From Bacteroidota bacterium (GTDB lineage Bacteria; Bacteroidota; Bacteroidia; UBA7662; JAIXUI01): a stretch of 64,000 nt of DNA. Location of the stretch: positions 1 to 64,000 of the forward strand of contig JAIXUI010000009.1 in assembly GCA_027484125.1 (NCBI GenBank), in the 5' to 3' direction. The notes under the pieces were generated by a model. The model was not told the DNA's origin. It saw nothing but the letters and a program-made list of their open reading frames with translations, and did no database searches. Both the position numbers and the translations under genes were made by a program. Positions within the stretch are counted from its first letter, which is position 1; the number at the start of each line of letters is the position of its first letter. Positions 1-9,891 of the stretch are shown here, piece after piece.

Positions 1-324
1 AAATCGAATCGATTATGCGAAGCGTCGGAACGACTTCGTGAAGTGTCGAATCGATTATGCGAAGCGTCGGAACGACTTCGTGAAGTGTCGAATCGATTAT
101 GCGGAGTGTCGGAACGACTTCGTGAAGTGTCGAATTGATTATGCGAAGCGTCGGAACGACTTCGTGAAGTGTCGAATCGATTATGCGGAGCGTCGGAACG
201 ACTTCGTGAGGTGTCGAATCGATTATGCGGAGTGTCGGAACGACTTCGTGAGGTGTCGAATCGATTCTGCGAAGTGTCGGAACGACTTCGTGAAGTGTCG
301 AATCGATGATGCGAAGCGTCGGAA
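1..324. repeat. 42-bp tandem repeat array (two related 21-bp halves)
   Basis: The core TCGAATCG recurs at 4, 46, 88, 130, 172, 214, 256 and 298, so the period is exactly 42 bp with no indels and the array continues past the left edge. Each unit is two diverged 21-bp halves, one with TCGAATCGATTATGCGAAG and one with TCGGAACGACTTCGTGAAG. Copies differ mostly by A/G and C/T changes. A + strand frame stays open (ORF 38..385), giving alternating heptads such as KCRIDYA and KRRNDFV, but that ORF reads through the icmF terminator and most differences between units change the amino acid, so I judge it noncoding. AATCGATT is a perfect palindrome inside each unit. Confidence 0.9.
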
Positions 325-356
325 AAATTCATTTTTACCTTTCACCCCTCCCCCAC

Positions 357-384
357 AAAAAAAGGGGCCGTTGGCCCCTTTTTA
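357..384 (-). terminator. Terminator of icmF (bidirectional shape)
   Basis: The inverted repeat GGGGCC-GTT-GGCCCC is flanked by an A run on the left and a T run on the right. It lies about 30 bases past the icmF stop on the - strand and separates icmF from the repeat array. Confidence 0.8.
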
Positions 385-414
385 ATTTCATGGTGTTGTG
401 CCGGGTGGCGCGGT

Positions 415-3400
415 TTACATATTTCTACGGTATTGCCCGCCTACGGCGTAGAGGGCGGCGGTGCACTGGCCGAGGGAGCAGTATTTGGCTACTTCCATCA
501 GGGTGCTGAAGAGGTTCTCGTTGCGGATGGCGGTTTCTTGGAGCTGGCGCAACAGGGTAGGGGTGCGGTCGGCCTGGGCTTGATGCAGGGAGTTGAGCAT
601 GTTGATCTGCCCTACTTTCTCTTCTTCGGTGGCCCTGATAACTTCTTGCGGGATTACGGTGGGTGAGCCTTTGCTGCTGAGGAAGGTGTTCACGCCGATG
701 ATGGGGAGCTCGCCGGTGTGTTTCTTCATCTCGTAGTAAAGGCTTTCTTCCTGGATTTTGTTTCGCTGGTACATGGTCTCCATCGCGCCTAATACGCCTC
801 CGCGCTCGGTGATGCGGTCAAACTCGGTGTAAACGGCTTCTTCTACGAGGTCCGTCAGCTCTTCAATGATGAAGGCGCCTTGTAGCGGATTCTGGTTTTT
901 CGCTAAGCCTAACTCGCGGTTGATGATCAACTGAATGGCCATCGCTCGGCGTACGCTTTCTTCGGTAGGCGTGGTGATGGCTTCGTCGTAGGCGTTGGTG
1001 TGGAGGGAGTTGCAGTTGTCATAGATGGCGTAGAGCGCCTGTAAGGTGGTGCGGATGTCGTTGAAGTCGATTTCCTGGGCGTGCAAGGAGCGGCCGGAGG
1101 TCTGGATGTGGTATTTCAACATCTGGGAGCGTTCGTCGGCGTTGTATTTATTCTTCATCGCTTTCGCCCAAATACGGCGTGCTACGCGTCCAATCACGGC
1201 GTATTCCGGGTCGGTGCCGTTGGAGAAGAAGAAGCTGAGGTTGGGGGCAAAGGCGTTGATGTCCATGCCGCGACTGACGTAGTATTCTACGAAGGTGAAT
1301 CCATTGGCCAGGGTGAGTGCGAGCTGGGTGATGGGGTTCGCGCCTGCTTCGGCGATGTGGTAGCCGGAGATGGAGACGGAGTAGAAGTTGCGGACGTTGT
1401 GGTCAATGAAGTACGACTGTACGTCGCCCATGAGGCGGAGGGCAAATTCGGTGGAGAAGATGCAGGTGTTTTGGGCTTGGTCTTCTTTGAGGATGTCGGC
1501 TTGTACGGTTCCGCGAACGGAGCTCAGGGTTTTCTTTTTGATTTCGGCATAAACGTCGGCTGGTAGCACTTGGTCGCCGGTGATGCCAAGGAGGAGCAGG
1601 CCAAGGCCGTTGTTGCCTTCCGGTAGTTCGCTGCCGCCTTCGGCGTTGCGGTAGGCGGGTCTTGGAAGGCCACGGTCATCGTAGAGGGCTTTCAGCTTTT
1701 CTTCTACCAGCGACTCCAGGTTGTTGGCGCGAATGTATTTCTCGCATTGCTGGTCGATGGCGGCATTCATGAAGAACGCAAGCAGCATCGGCGCCGGACC
1801 GTTGATGGTCATGGAAACGGAGGTGGCAGGATCGCAGAGGTCGAAGCCGGAATAGAGTTTCTTGGCATCGTCGAGGCAGCAGATGCTGACGCCGGAGTTG
1901 CCGATTTTGCCATAGATGTCCGGGCGATAGTCGGGATCGTTGCCGTATAAGGTTACGGAGTCGAAGGCGGTGGATAGTCGCTTAGCGGGCATGCCCAGTG
2001 AGACGTAGTGAAAGCGTTTGTTGGTTCGCTCTGGTCCGCCTTCACCGGCAAACATTCGGGTGGGGTCTTCGCCTTCGCGTTTGAAGGGAAATACGCCCGA
2101 GGTGTAAGGATATTCACCCGGTACGTTTTCTTGCAAACTCCAGCGAAGGATGTCGCCCCAGGCGGTATAGCGTGGCATGGCCACTTTAGGAATTTGCAGG
2201 TGGGAAAGGCTTTCGGTGTGGGTGTCCACCTGAATGGCTTTTCCTCTTACATAATAGGTGAATACCGGGTCTTGATAAGCCTTACGTTTCGCGGGCCACT
2301 CTTCGATGAGCTTCCAGTTGCGTGGATCGAGGTCGAGTTTGAGGCGGTCGAATTCGGCTTCGAGTAGTCGCTTGAGGTTTTCGTCCTGGGTAATTTTCAG
2401 GGTAGTGTGAACGCTGTAGAGGTTTTGGGCTACTTCTACTTGTTTGTCCACCCATTGTCCATAGCCTCGTGCCGACTCGGTGATTTCGCTGAGGTAGCGG
2501 GTGCGGTGTGGCGGGATGATGTAGATTTTCTCTGACATCTCTCCGTTGAAGGCGAAGCTGCTGGAGAGGGCGGCGCCGGTTTTCTCTACGAGGCGGTCCA
2601 TGATGGCGCGGTAGAGGCGGTTCATGCCGGGGTCGTTGAACTGGCTGGCGATGGTGCCGTGTACGGGCATATCGTCTAGTGGTTGTTCCCAGAGCTGGTG
2701 GTTGCGTTGGTATTGTTTGCGGACGTCGCGAAGGGCGTCGAGGGCGCCGCGTTTGTCGAATTTGTTGAGGGCGATGAGGTCAGCGAAGTCGAGCATGTCG
2801 ATTTTCTCGAGTTGGGTGGCGGCGCCGTACTCTGGCGTCATCACGTACAGGCTGATGTCGCTGTGTTCGATGATTTCGGTATCACTTTGGCCGATGCCGG
2901 AAGTTTCGAGGACAATGAGGTCGAAGGCGGCGGCTTTCACGATGTCCACGGCATCTTGAACGTATTTACTCAGGGCAAGGTTGCTTTGGCGGGTGGCCAG
3001 GGAGCGCATGTACACCCGTCCATTGGAGATTTCCGGGCTGATGGCATTCATGCGGATGCGGTCGCCGAGGAGGGCACCGCCGGTTTTCCGTTTAGAAGGA
3101 TCTACGGAGATCACGGCCATCTTTTTATCCGGGAAGTCGAGCAGGAAGCGGCGAATCAGCTCATCTACTAAGGATGACTTTCCTGCACCACCGGTACCGG
3201 TAATTCCGAGAACTGGCGCTTTGCGTTCCAGCTGCTCGATTTTCTGCTGGATAAGTGGGCGATAAGCGTCGAAGTTTTGGGGGAAGTTCTCGGCAGCGGA
3301 GATGAGGCGGGCGAGAACGGCCGGGTCTTTTTCAACGAGTTGTTCTACTTCGTTGGTGAGGTGTTCGCCGGTGGGGAAGTCGCTGCGTTGGAGCAGGTCG

Positions 3401-3810
3401 TTGATCATGCCTTGCAGACCCATGGAACGACCATCATCGGGGGAGTAGATGCGGTCTATGCCGTAAGCATGAAGTTCTTCGATTTCGGTAGGAAGAATGG
3501 TGCCGCCACCGCCACCGAAGATTTTGATTTGTGGAGCTCCTTTTTCCCGGAGGAGGTCGTAGATGTATTTGAAGAACTCTATATGGCCGCCTTGGTAAGA
3601 GGTGATGGCAATGGCTTGAGCATCTTCTTGAATGGCGCAGTTGACGATTTCTGCGGCGGAGCGGTTATGCCCCAGGTGAATTACCTCGGCACCACTGCTT
3701 TGCAGGATTCTGCGCATGATGTTGATGGCAGCGTCGTGGCCGTCGAACAAGGAGGCGGCGGTAACGATGCGGATATGATTCTTGGGCTGGTAAGGAGCAA
3801 CCGTTTGCAT
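415..3810 (-). CDS. icmF: Fused isobutyryl-CoA mutase IcmF
   Basis: This 1131-residue protein should interconvert isobutyryl-CoA and n-butyryl-CoA using adenosylcobalamin, with its own G-protein chaperone fused in. Domains in order: B12-binding domain (about 1-140) with DGHDAA at 23-28, whose His25 is the expected lower cobalt ligand; MeaB-type GTPase with P-loop GTGGAGKSS near 204-212; then a linker and the mutase barrel. The segment GVFPFK matches the IcmF substrate-pocket Phe rather than the Tyr of methylmalonyl-CoA mutase. The length fits the family (about 1,090-1,130). It is monocistronic, with a TAnnTTTG promoter upstream and a terminator downstream. GC content is clearly above the neighbours (36 of 60 bases in line 2581), which also produces several long antisense shadow ORFs. 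Confidence 0.93.
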   Translation of the reverse strand: MQTVAPYQPKNHIRIVTAASLFDGHDAAINIMRRILQSSGAEVIHLGHNRSAAEIVNCAIQEDAQAIAITSYQGGHIEFFKYIYDLLREKGAPQIKIFGGGGGTILPTEIEELHAYGIDRIYSPDDGRSMGLQGMINDLLQRSDFPTGEHLTNEVEQLVEKDPAVLARLISAAENFPQNFDAYRPLIQQKIEQLERKAPVLGITGTGGAGKSSLVDELIRRFLLDFPDKKMAVISVDPSKRKTGGALLGDRIRMNAISPEISNGRVYMRSLATRQSNLALSKYVQDAVDIVKAAAFDLIVLETSGIGQSDTEIIEHSDISLYVMTPEYGAATQLEKIDMLDFADLIALNKFDKRGALDALRDVRKQYQRNHQLWEQPLDDMPVHGTIASQFNDPGMNRLYRAIMDRLVEKTGAALSSSFAFNGEMSEKIYIIPPHRTRYLSEITESARGYGQWVDKQVEVAQNLYSVHTTLKITQDENLKRLLEAEFDRLKLDLDPRNWKLIEEWPAKRKAYQDPVFTYYVRGKAIQVDTHTESLSHLQIPKVAMPRYTAWGDILRWSLQENVPGEYPYTSGVFPFKREGEDPTRMFAGEGGPERTNKRFHYVSLGMPAKRLSTAFDSVTLYGNDPDYRPDIYGKIGNSGVSICCLDDAKKLYSGFDLCDPATSVSMTINGPAPMLLAFFMNAAIDQQCEKYIRANNLESLVEEKLKALYDDRGLPRPAYRNAEGGSELPEGNNGLGLLLLGITGDQVLPADVYAEIKKKTLSSVRGTVQADILKEDQAQNTCIFSTEFALRLMGDVQSYFIDHNVRNFYSVSISGYHIAEAGANPITQLALTLANGFTFVEYYVSRGMDINAFAPNLSFFFSNGTDPEYAVIGRVARRIWAKAMKNKYNADERSQMLKYHIQTSGRSLHAQEIDFNDIRTTLQALYAIYDNCNSLHTNAYDEAITTPTEESVRRAMAIQLIINRELGLAKNQNPLQGAFIIEELTDLVEEAVYTEFDRITERGGVLGAMETMYQRNKIQEESLYYEMKKHTGELPIIGVNTFLSSKGSPTVIPQEVIRATEEEKVGQINMLNSLHQAQADRTPTLLRQLQETAIRNENLFSTLMEVAKYCSLGQCTAALYAVGGQYRRNM

Positions 3811-3827
3811 GGATTCTGATTGTGTCG

Positions 3828-3835
3828 CAAAAATA
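3828..3835 (-). promoter_or_regulatory. Candidate -7 element of icmF
   Basis: Read on the - strand this is TATTTTTG, a full match to the Bacteroidota -7 consensus TAnnTTTG. It would start transcription about 14 bases before the icmF ATG. I see no clear -33 TTTG. Confidence 0.5.
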
Positions 3836-4579
3836 GGTTAATACATGAGGATTGGGAAGATAGAATTGAGGAGTGTGAAGAAGGCCGACGGTTCATGGAG
3901 GTCTGGTAGTAGGTATAGAATAGGAGTGGGAGGTAAAAAGAAGGAAAAACGCTACCGGTTTTTACGGATATCTTGGGTAGCAGTTAAGGTAATTCGTAGA
4001 AGGCTGCGTGAGTTTTAATTATTTTTTTGAGAAATTTTTGGTGGATAAAATTCCGCATTATAAATTCGAATTATGAACGCCAGAAATTGTAACATTCAAC
4101 TCAGCAGCCCCGATTGCAGCAAAGCAGGGCGAGCTGATGTGAGTCTGGCGCATTGCATTCGAAAAACCATCAAACCGATTACCACCTTCCTCGTCTAAAG
4201 AGGGAGGACGTAAATCAACGCCCTCTCTCTTCTCCGGAATAATTTTTTTAAATACCGGTTTAGAGACCATTTAGGGTACTGCCTGACGTGCAGTTCTACA
4301 GGTAATATTTATTTACGAAGCAGGGACGTCCTCCTCCGCATTTTCTTTTATTCTCAAGCATTTAAGCGGTTCGTTGCACCGAGAAATACCGTTTGAAAGA
4401 ATGCATGAGCAATAGGAGCTCCGATGAAAAGCTTAGCGGATCAAGAAGCTGATCATCCTATTCGGGGAGCGCTGGTGAGCGTTGGATCCAGCACCGAAAT
4501 TCATACGTCATATCTCAGTGTCTGTATGGCGTATTTTTCAAAAAATGACACCACCATGTCCCTCTAAAAACAACCAACC
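3836..4579. other. Spacer without a recognisable gene
   Basis: About 740 bases between the divergent icmF and the 4580 gene. The only ORF (70 codons, - strand, 4058..4270) has no recognisable feature. I looked for a cobalamin riboswitch ahead of icmF and for tandem repeats and saw neither. The left part is rich in GGAGG/GAAGG-like purine runs, and the last part before 4580 becomes AT-rich. Confidence 0.5.
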
Positions 4580-5359
4580 ATGAAACTAAATTCAATGAGC
4601 AGTTTCGCCCTTTTCAATCTTTCTTTACCATTTTCAAAATTTAATTCCAATGGTATTTTAAAGACTTTTATCAATAAATTAGGCAACATTCATTCATTTA
4701 ATGCCAACCAATTAGTTGCGCTATTATTGATTTTAATTGCTGGAAGTTTTACTTCTACAAAAGCCCAATTAAAACCAAGTTTTTCTGTGAAAGCAGATAT
4801 TGCTATTCCGGTAATGCAGTTGAGTCAGCTTAACAATCCGGGATTCGAAACTGGAATGGCCATACATTTTGGTAGAAAACGAAGTCTAACGGAGTATTCT
4901 TTATCGATTAATTATCTTTTCTTACCGGGTAAAACTATTCCGGTAGCGTATCCCAATCTTGGACTTTCCGGAGTTGATGAACGTCAAGCTGATATGAACT
5001 TCCTCACCACCAAACTAGGCATTAATTTTCACTTTCCGGACTTCGAGCAATTGTATGGTGGATTAGAGTTTGGAATCGGGAAATATATTCCGAGCGAAAC
5101 TCAAACACCTGGTTACCGTTATGGTTTGAAAGCATACCCATCGACCACTACGGTTCTTACTTTCGGTAAAAAGCTTGGCTATTTAATTCCATTGGGCAAA
5201 AATCATTTAGATCTTGCAATCAGACATGAAAGTCTGTTTATTTACAAACCTATCAAATTCCTGGAGGGATCAAACGGGGTGGAAGATTTAACATTGGCCT
5301 CTTTCGTGGGAGTTTCTGCTACCTACCGTTTTTGCTTGGCTAAGTCAGAAAAGAAATAG
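4580..5359 (+). CDS. Predicted exported outer-membrane beta-barrel protein
   Basis: I do not recognise a family. The 259 residues begin with an unusually long N region of about 40 residues before one hydrophobic stretch (LVALLLILIAGSF) and a likely signal peptidase site near STKAQ. The rest alternates polar and hydrophobic residues with many Gly and aromatics (for example YGGLEFGIGKYI) and ends in a strand-like ATYRF segment, as in small Bacteroidota outer-membrane barrels. The first 60 codons are very AT-rich. It is monocistronic, followed by a strong terminator. Function unknown. Confidence 0.6.
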   Translation: MKLNSMSSFALFNLSLPFSKFNSNGILKTFINKLGNIHSFNANQLVALLLILIAGSFTSTKAQLKPSFSVKADIAIPVMQLSQLNNPGFETGMAIHFGRKRSLTEYSLSINYLFLPGKTIPVAYPNLGLSGVDERQADMNFLTTKLGINFHFPDFEQLYGGLEFGIGKYIPSETQTPGYRYGLKAYPSTTTVLTFGKKLGYLIPLGKNHLDLAIRHESLFIYKPIKFLEGSNGVEDLTLASFVGVSATYRFCLAKSEKK

Positions 5360-5460
5360 GTTGATCAGATAAAATATTTCCAAAAATTTATTTCGTTCAA
5401 ATTCTTATCGATTCCTCTAAGGTGTAATTAGTAGCCAAAGTATCATGGATGCTTTCACTG

Positions 5461-5499
5461 CCGTGATTCAATCAGTTTTTGATTGGATCACGGCTTTTT
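5461..5499 (+). terminator. Terminator after the outer-membrane protein gene
   Basis: A long stem pairs CCGTGATTCAATCA with TGATTGGATCACGG and is followed by GCTTTTTC. It lies about 100 bases after the stop at 5359 and isolates this gene from the ABC operon. Confidence 0.8.
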
Positions 5500-5566
5500 C
5501 ATTTCTGCAAAAAAATTATACTCTCATTAACATACCATTTCACATACTTTCCGCATTTTGCCCTTT

Positions 5567-6238
5567 GTGAAATCCATCGTCCGTCTAGAAGGAATCCGGA
5601 AATCTTATACCATGGGCCAGGGCAAGCTGGAAGTCCTTAAGGGTCTGGATGTTGACATCCGTGAGTCAGAGTTTGTGTCTATCATGGGCTCCTCCGGTTC
5701 GGGAAAATCTACGCTTCTCAATATACTTGGGATACTGGATACCTATGATGCAGGTCAGTATTTGCTGGATGGAACGCTTATCCGAAATCTCAGCGAAAAA
5801 CAAGCTGCCCAATACCGCAACAAGTTTATTGGTTTTGTCTTTCAATCGTTTAATCTGCTTGGGTTTAAATCTGCTGTCGAAAATGTGGCATTACCGCTCT
5901 ATTATCAGGGGGTAAGCAGGAAGAAACGGGAACTTTTAGCTCGTGAAATGCTGGAACGTGTAGGGCTTGAAGATCGCGGAGACCACCTTCCCTCCGAGCT
6001 TTCCGGCGGACAAAAGCAGCGCGTGGCTATTGCAAGGGCGCTCATTACCCGACCAGCGTTAATCCTCGCCGATGAACCTACCGGCGCACTCGATTCTGCT
6101 ACTTCCGACCAAATCATGGATTTGTTTACGGAGGTTAACCAAGAAGGCATGACGGTCGTCATCGTCACCCATGAACAGGAAGTCGCTGCTAGAACTCAAC
6201 GCACCATTCGCTTGCGTGATGGCCAAATCATCGATTGA
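5567..6238 (+). CDS. ABC export ATPase, LolD/MacB type
   Basis: ATPase of a MacAB-like export complex, cytoplasmic, energising the two FtsX-type permeases that follow. All motifs are present: Walker A GSSGSGKS, Q-loop VFQSFN, signature LSGGQKQR, Walker B LILADEPTGAL with its Glu, and the switch His in VTHEQE. The ORF track starts at a TTG (5558); I prefer the GTG at 5567, which gives MKSIVRLEG and the usual short lead-in, but either is possible. Its TGA overlaps the next ATG by one base (TGATG), implying coupled translation. The substrate cannot be told from sequence. Confidence 0.88.
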   Translation: MKSIVRLEGIRKSYTMGQGKLEVLKGLDVDIRESEFVSIMGSSGSGKSTLLNILGILDTYDAGQYLLDGTLIRNLSEKQAAQYRNKFIGFVFQSFNLLGFKSAVENVALPLYYQGVSRKKRELLAREMLERVGLEDRGDHLPSELSGGQKQRVAIARALITRPALILADEPTGALDSATSDQIMDLFTEVNQEGMTVVIVTHEQEVAARTQRTIRLRDGQIID

Positions 6239-7482
6239 TGTTTAGTCTTGACCTCTGGAGAGAAATCGGAAAGACCATCCGCAAGAATAAGTTGCGGACG
6301 TTTCTTACTGCTTTCAGCGTAAGCTGGGGCATTTTTATGTTGGTTATTCTGCTAGGAACCGGAAATGGTTTCCTCAATGGCGTTGAATATCAATTTCGTG
6401 ATGCAGCTACCAATAGTATTTGGATTCAACCCGGCACCACCACCAAAGCTTGGATGGGCAGCAAGCCGGGGAAAAACATCCGCTTCGACAACCAAGACTT
6501 AGTGGCACTTTATCGTGAAGTACCCGGTATCGAACGCATGACAGCTCGTTTTTATGTTTGGGACAACAATCTAACCCGCTACAAAGACCGATTCGGCAAT
6601 TACACCATTCGGGCAGTTACCCCAGACCATGCCTGGATTGAAAAAACAGAGGTACTGAAAGGGCGTTTCCTCAATCACCGTGATCTTCAGTCCAAAGCCA
6701 AAGTGGTGGTGTTGGGGACTAAAATTGTAGAAGCTTTATTCAAAGGAAAGAATCCGGTAGGTGAATATGTCCAGATTAAAGGCATTCCCTTCTTGGTAAT
6801 TGGAACTTACACCGATGCGGGCGGAGATGGGGAGTTGGAAATGATTTATATGCCTATCAGCACGGCTCAACTCACTTTCAACGGACAGAATAGGGTGGAT
6901 CACATCATTTTTACCACCGGAAACGCCAAGAAAGAAGAGGCGGATAAGATGCTACAACAAGCTACTGCCTACTTGGCAGCCCGTCATCATTTCGATCCCA
7001 CCGACCCACGTGCCACCATGGTTTGGAACAACGTCAAGGAGTTTGAAAAAATCCAAAGCTTGTTTGCCAATATCCGCTTGTTTGTTTGGATGATCGGATT
7101 GGGAACGATTGTAGCCGGAGTGGTAGGCATTGGCAACATCATGTTGATTTCGGTAAAAGAGCGAACCAGAGAAATAGGAATACGCAAAGCACTAGGCGCA
7201 ACACCAGTCAGCATCATCAGTTTGGTTTTGTTAGAATCAGTGGCCATTACCTTCATTGCCGGCTATGCCGGATTGTTTGCCGGAATGGCGCTCTTAGAAA
7301 CCGTGAGTTATTTCCTCAATCAAAGCGGCGATAGTGCAGGCATGTTCCGAAATCCGGAGGTGGAAGTAGGCACAGCGCTCACTGCTTTGGGAATACTCAT
7401 TGGAGCCGGTGCATTGGCCGGCTTTTTTCCGGCACGCAAAGCGGCCATGATTCAACCGGTAGAAGCCTTGAGAAGCGAATGA
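6238..7482 (+). CDS. ABC permease, MacB/FtsX type (first copy)
   Basis: Inner-membrane subunit of 414 residues: an N-terminal membrane segment after the RKNKLRTFLTAFSVSWG motif, a large periplasmic MacB-type core (about 45-270), then three C-terminal helices including the GIGNIMLISVKERTREIGIRKALGA motif and the ending FPARKAAMIQPVEALRSE. These are hallmarks of the MacB/FtsX family. The start ATG at 6238 overlaps the ATPase stop; the upstream TTG in the track is unnecessary. It overlaps the second permease by four bases (ATGA). The two permeases are paralogous and probably form a heterodimer. Confidence 0.88.
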   Translation: MFSLDLWREIGKTIRKNKLRTFLTAFSVSWGIFMLVILLGTGNGFLNGVEYQFRDAATNSIWIQPGTTTKAWMGSKPGKNIRFDNQDLVALYREVPGIERMTARFYVWDNNLTRYKDRFGNYTIRAVTPDHAWIEKTEVLKGRFLNHRDLQSKAKVVVLGTKIVEALFKGKNPVGEYVQIKGIPFLVIGTYTDAGGDGELEMIYMPISTAQLTFNGQNRVDHIIFTTGNAKKEEADKMLQQATAYLAARHHFDPTDPRATMVWNNVKEFEKIQSLFANIRLFVWMIGLGTIVAGVVGIGNIMLISVKERTREIGIRKALGATPVSIISLVLLESVAITFIAGYAGLFAGMALLETVSYFLNQSGDSAGMFRNPEVEVGTALTALGILIGAGALAGFFPARKAAMIQPVEALRSE

Positions 7483-8747
7483 ATCTCTTTAGCCTTGACA
7501 CTTGGATTGAAATTCGGCATACCCTCAGCCGGAACAAACTGCGCACGGTGTTAACCATGTTCGGTGTTTTTTGGGGATTGCTGATGTTGATGTTGTTGAT
7601 GGGTTCGAGCAATGGACTCCGCAATGGCGTGATGAAGGATTTCAGTGGAGATGCGTTCAACAGTGTTTATGTATGGACGCAACGAACCACGATGCCTTAT
7701 AGAGGCATGGTTCCCAATCGCTGGTTTAGATTTACCGTTTCGGATATGAATGCCCTACGTGCTCAGATACCCGAAGCGGCGGTAGTTGCGGAGCAAAATC
7801 AATTGGGCGGCTACCGAGGTGGGAATAATGTGATGCGTGGCAATAAAGCCGGAGCGTTTGCAGTGCGTGGCGATATTCCCGATTTGCGAAAGATTCAAAA
7901 CATCCTCATCAAAGAAGGGCGATTTGTGAATGAAAAGGACATGAAGGAACGCCGGAAGGTGGCCGTCATTGGCAGCAGGGTGAGGGATTTATTGTTTACC
8001 AAAGAAGAAAATCCAATAGGCGATTACATCCGTATTAATGGAGTATTCTTTCAAGTAATCGGTATTCGAGAATCGACCCGCCAAGGCGACCGAGCATTGG
8101 AAGAAACGCAAACCATCCATATCCCATTCGCAACCTTCCAACAGGTATTCAACATGGGAGAGTTTGTAGGTTGGTTTGCTTTTACACCTAAAAAAGGCTT
8201 TTCCGCTTCATTGGTAGAAGGGAAAATCCGAAAAGTGCTCAATGAACGACACCTGATTCACCCTGAAGATAAGAATGCCATTGGCTCTTGGAATTCTGAG
8301 AAAGAGTTTAAGCGAGTTACCGGCATGTTCGACGGAATTAGGGTGTTTAACTGGTTGGTCGGGCTCGGTACCTTGCTTGCCGGACTTATCGGCGTGAGCA
8401 ACATCTTGTTGATTTCAGTAAGAGACCGAACCCGGGAATTTGGGATTCGCAAATCGTTGGGAGCAACCCCCGCGCACATTATTGGAATGGTGGTGATGGA
8501 ATCGCTGATCATCACCATCATCGCCGGTTATGTGGGTTTATTTCTTGGATTTAGCATCATGGAAGGAGTTTCGTGGTTGCTGGCACAGGGAGGCCAACCC
8601 CCAGACATGTTTGATAGACCAGAAATTGAAATGAGTGCGGCGTTGCAGTCGTTCGCTGTATTAGTTATAGGCGGAGTTTTAGCCGGAATAATTCCAGCTA
8701 GAATGGCCGCTTCCATTCAACCCATTGAAGCCTTGAGAGACGAATAA
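7479..8747 (+). CDS. ABC permease, MacB/FtsX type (second copy)
   Basis: Second membrane subunit, 422 residues, with the same architecture as its upstream neighbour: SRNKLRTVLTMFGVFWG at the first helix, a periplasmic core, the motif LIGVSNILLISVRDRTREFGIRKSLGA, and the ending IIPARMAASIQPIEALRDE. The pair differ throughout, so the duplication is old. Starts with ATG in an ATGA overlap; the adaptor gene begins two bases after its stop. Together with the ATPase it would form an asymmetric MacB-like transporter. Confidence 0.88.
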   Translation: MNLFSLDTWIEIRHTLSRNKLRTVLTMFGVFWGLLMLMLLMGSSNGLRNGVMKDFSGDAFNSVYVWTQRTTMPYRGMVPNRWFRFTVSDMNALRAQIPEAAVVAEQNQLGGYRGGNNVMRGNKAGAFAVRGDIPDLRKIQNILIKEGRFVNEKDMKERRKVAVIGSRVRDLLFTKEENPIGDYIRINGVFFQVIGIRESTRQGDRALEETQTIHIPFATFQQVFNMGEFVGWFAFTPKKGFSASLVEGKIRKVLNERHLIHPEDKNAIGSWNSEKEFKRVTGMFDGIRVFNWLVGLGTLLAGLIGVSNILLISVRDRTREFGIRKSLGATPAHIIGMVVMESLIITIIAGYVGLFLGFSIMEGVSWLLAQGGQPPDMFDRPEIEMSAALQSFAVLVIGGVLAGIIPARMAASIQPIEALRDE

Positions 8748-8749
8748 TC

Positions 8750-9850
8750 ATGAAAAAGTTTTTTTCCTACTTCCTACTCCTGTTGTTTATCGGCTCGTTA
8801 GCCGGTATGGGCTGGTATTTGTGGCAAAAGTCGCAACCAGTACCGGAGCAGATAGAAACGACCACCATCAGTAAGCAAACCATCGCTCGAAAAACAGTGG
8901 CTACCGGCGCGGTAGTACCTCGTAAAGAAGTTAACATCAAATCACAAGTCTCCGGAATTGTAGAAAAGCTATTCGTCATTCCGGGCCAGCAAGTGATAGC
9001 CGGACAGGAGATAGCAAGAATCAAGTTGATTCCCAATGCGGTTACGCTCTCCAATGCGGAGAACTCAGTGAAAACAGCCGGAATCAATTATGAAAACTCA
9101 AAGCGGGAATATGAACGCCAGAAAAAACTGTTTGATCAAAGCATCATTCCTGAAGCAGAGTTTCTGCCCTTTAAACAACAGTTTGAGTTAAGAAAACAAG
9201 AGCTGGAAGTGGCTGAAAACAACTTCGACTTGATACGGAAAGGAGCCTCTGAAAAATCCGGCAAAGTGTGGAACATCGTGAAGTCGACCGTAACGGGCAC
9301 TTTACTCGACGTTCCAGTAAAGGAAGGAGGCTTTGTGATAGAGTCGAATACCTTCAACGATGGAACCACCATCGCGTCGGTTGCCAACATGGGCGATATG
9401 ATCTTCGAAGGAAAATTAGATGAAAGTGAAGTTGGTAAGATTAAAGTGGGCATGCCGCTTGAAATTAGGGTTGGAGCCTTAGAGAAAGACACCTTTCAGG
9501 CAGCGTTGGAGTACATCGCACCCAAAGGAGTGACAGAAGATGGAGCCATTAAGTTTGTGATTAAAGCGGCCATTCGCTTGAACGCAAAAGGTAAGTCGGT
9601 GCTAAGGGCAGGTTATAGCGCGAACGCAGACATTGTGCTGGCTAAGAAAGTGGCTGTTTGGTCTATCCCCGAAGCTTTTATTCAATTTGAAGGCGATAAA
9701 CCTTATGTAGAAGTAGAAAAAGGCATCAATCAAGTGAAGAAAGTTTTTCTGAAAACCGGAATTTCAGATGGCATCAACATTGAAATACTCAGTGGACTTT
9801 CTGAGAAAGATAAAATTCGTAAACCAAAAGCAGTAAATCCTGAAAGCTAA
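8750..9850 (+). CDS. Periplasmic adaptor (HlyD/MacA family)
   Basis: Membrane-fusion protein of 366 residues that should link the ABC permeases to an outer-membrane channel. It has one N-terminal membrane anchor (YFLLLLFIGSLAGMGWYLW), a split biotinyl-lipoyl half with VNIKSQVSGIVEKLFV, a coiled-coil hairpin (about 100-155), the second half with VKSTVTGTLLDVPVKEGG, and beta-barrel and membrane-proximal domains. No TolC-like gene is next to it; the next gene is bamD, so the channel must be encoded elsewhere. It is last in the four-gene operon. Confidence 0.85.
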   Translation: MKKFFSYFLLLLFIGSLAGMGWYLWQKSQPVPEQIETTTISKQTIARKTVATGAVVPRKEVNIKSQVSGIVEKLFVIPGQQVIAGQEIARIKLIPNAVTLSNAENSVKTAGINYENSKREYERQKKLFDQSIIPEAEFLPFKQQFELRKQELEVAENNFDLIRKGASEKSGKVWNIVKSTVTGTLLDVPVKEGGFVIESNTFNDGTTIASVANMGDMIFEGKLDESEVGKIKVGMPLEIRVGALEKDTFQAALEYIAPKGVTEDGAIKFVIKAAIRLNAKGKSVLRAGYSANADIVLAKKVAVWSIPEAFIQFEGDKPYVEVEKGINQVKKVFLKTGISDGINIEILSGLSEKDKIRKPKAVNPES

Positions 9851-9877
9851 TCACCACCAACCGATGAAGCTTTTTTG

Positions 9878-9885
9878 TACTTTTG
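9878..9885 (+). promoter_or_regulatory. -7 element of bamD, leaderless or nearly so
   Basis: TACTTTTG fully matches TAnnTTTG and ends six bases before the bamD ATG at 9892, so the transcript would have only a few leader bases. The ORF track start (TTG at 9883) lies inside this element and is not the start. Confidence 0.65.
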
Positions 9886-9891
9886 CAACCC

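Noticed and set aside
1-324. CRISPR array
   Set aside because: There are no unique spacers; repeats are contiguous with a 42-bp period, and no cas gene is present.
38-385. 115-codon ORF through the first repeat array as a repeat protein
   Set aside because: It starts at a GTG inside a repeat, reads through the icmF terminator, and units differ mainly at amino-acid-changing sites; the open frame follows from the 42-bp period being a multiple of three.
2683-3819. Long + strand ORFs (162 and 180 codons) opposite icmF
   Set aside because: They are antisense to a well-supported gene; long shadow frames are expected in its GC-rich codons.
4058-4270. 70-codon minus-strand ORF in the spacer before the 4580 gene
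   Set aside because: No motif, no promoter and no similarity I can recognise.
3836-4579. Cobalamin riboswitch for the B12-dependent icmF
   Set aside because: No B12-box-like sequence or matching stem arrangement found; icmF also has a promoter only 18 bases from its start, leaving no room for one.
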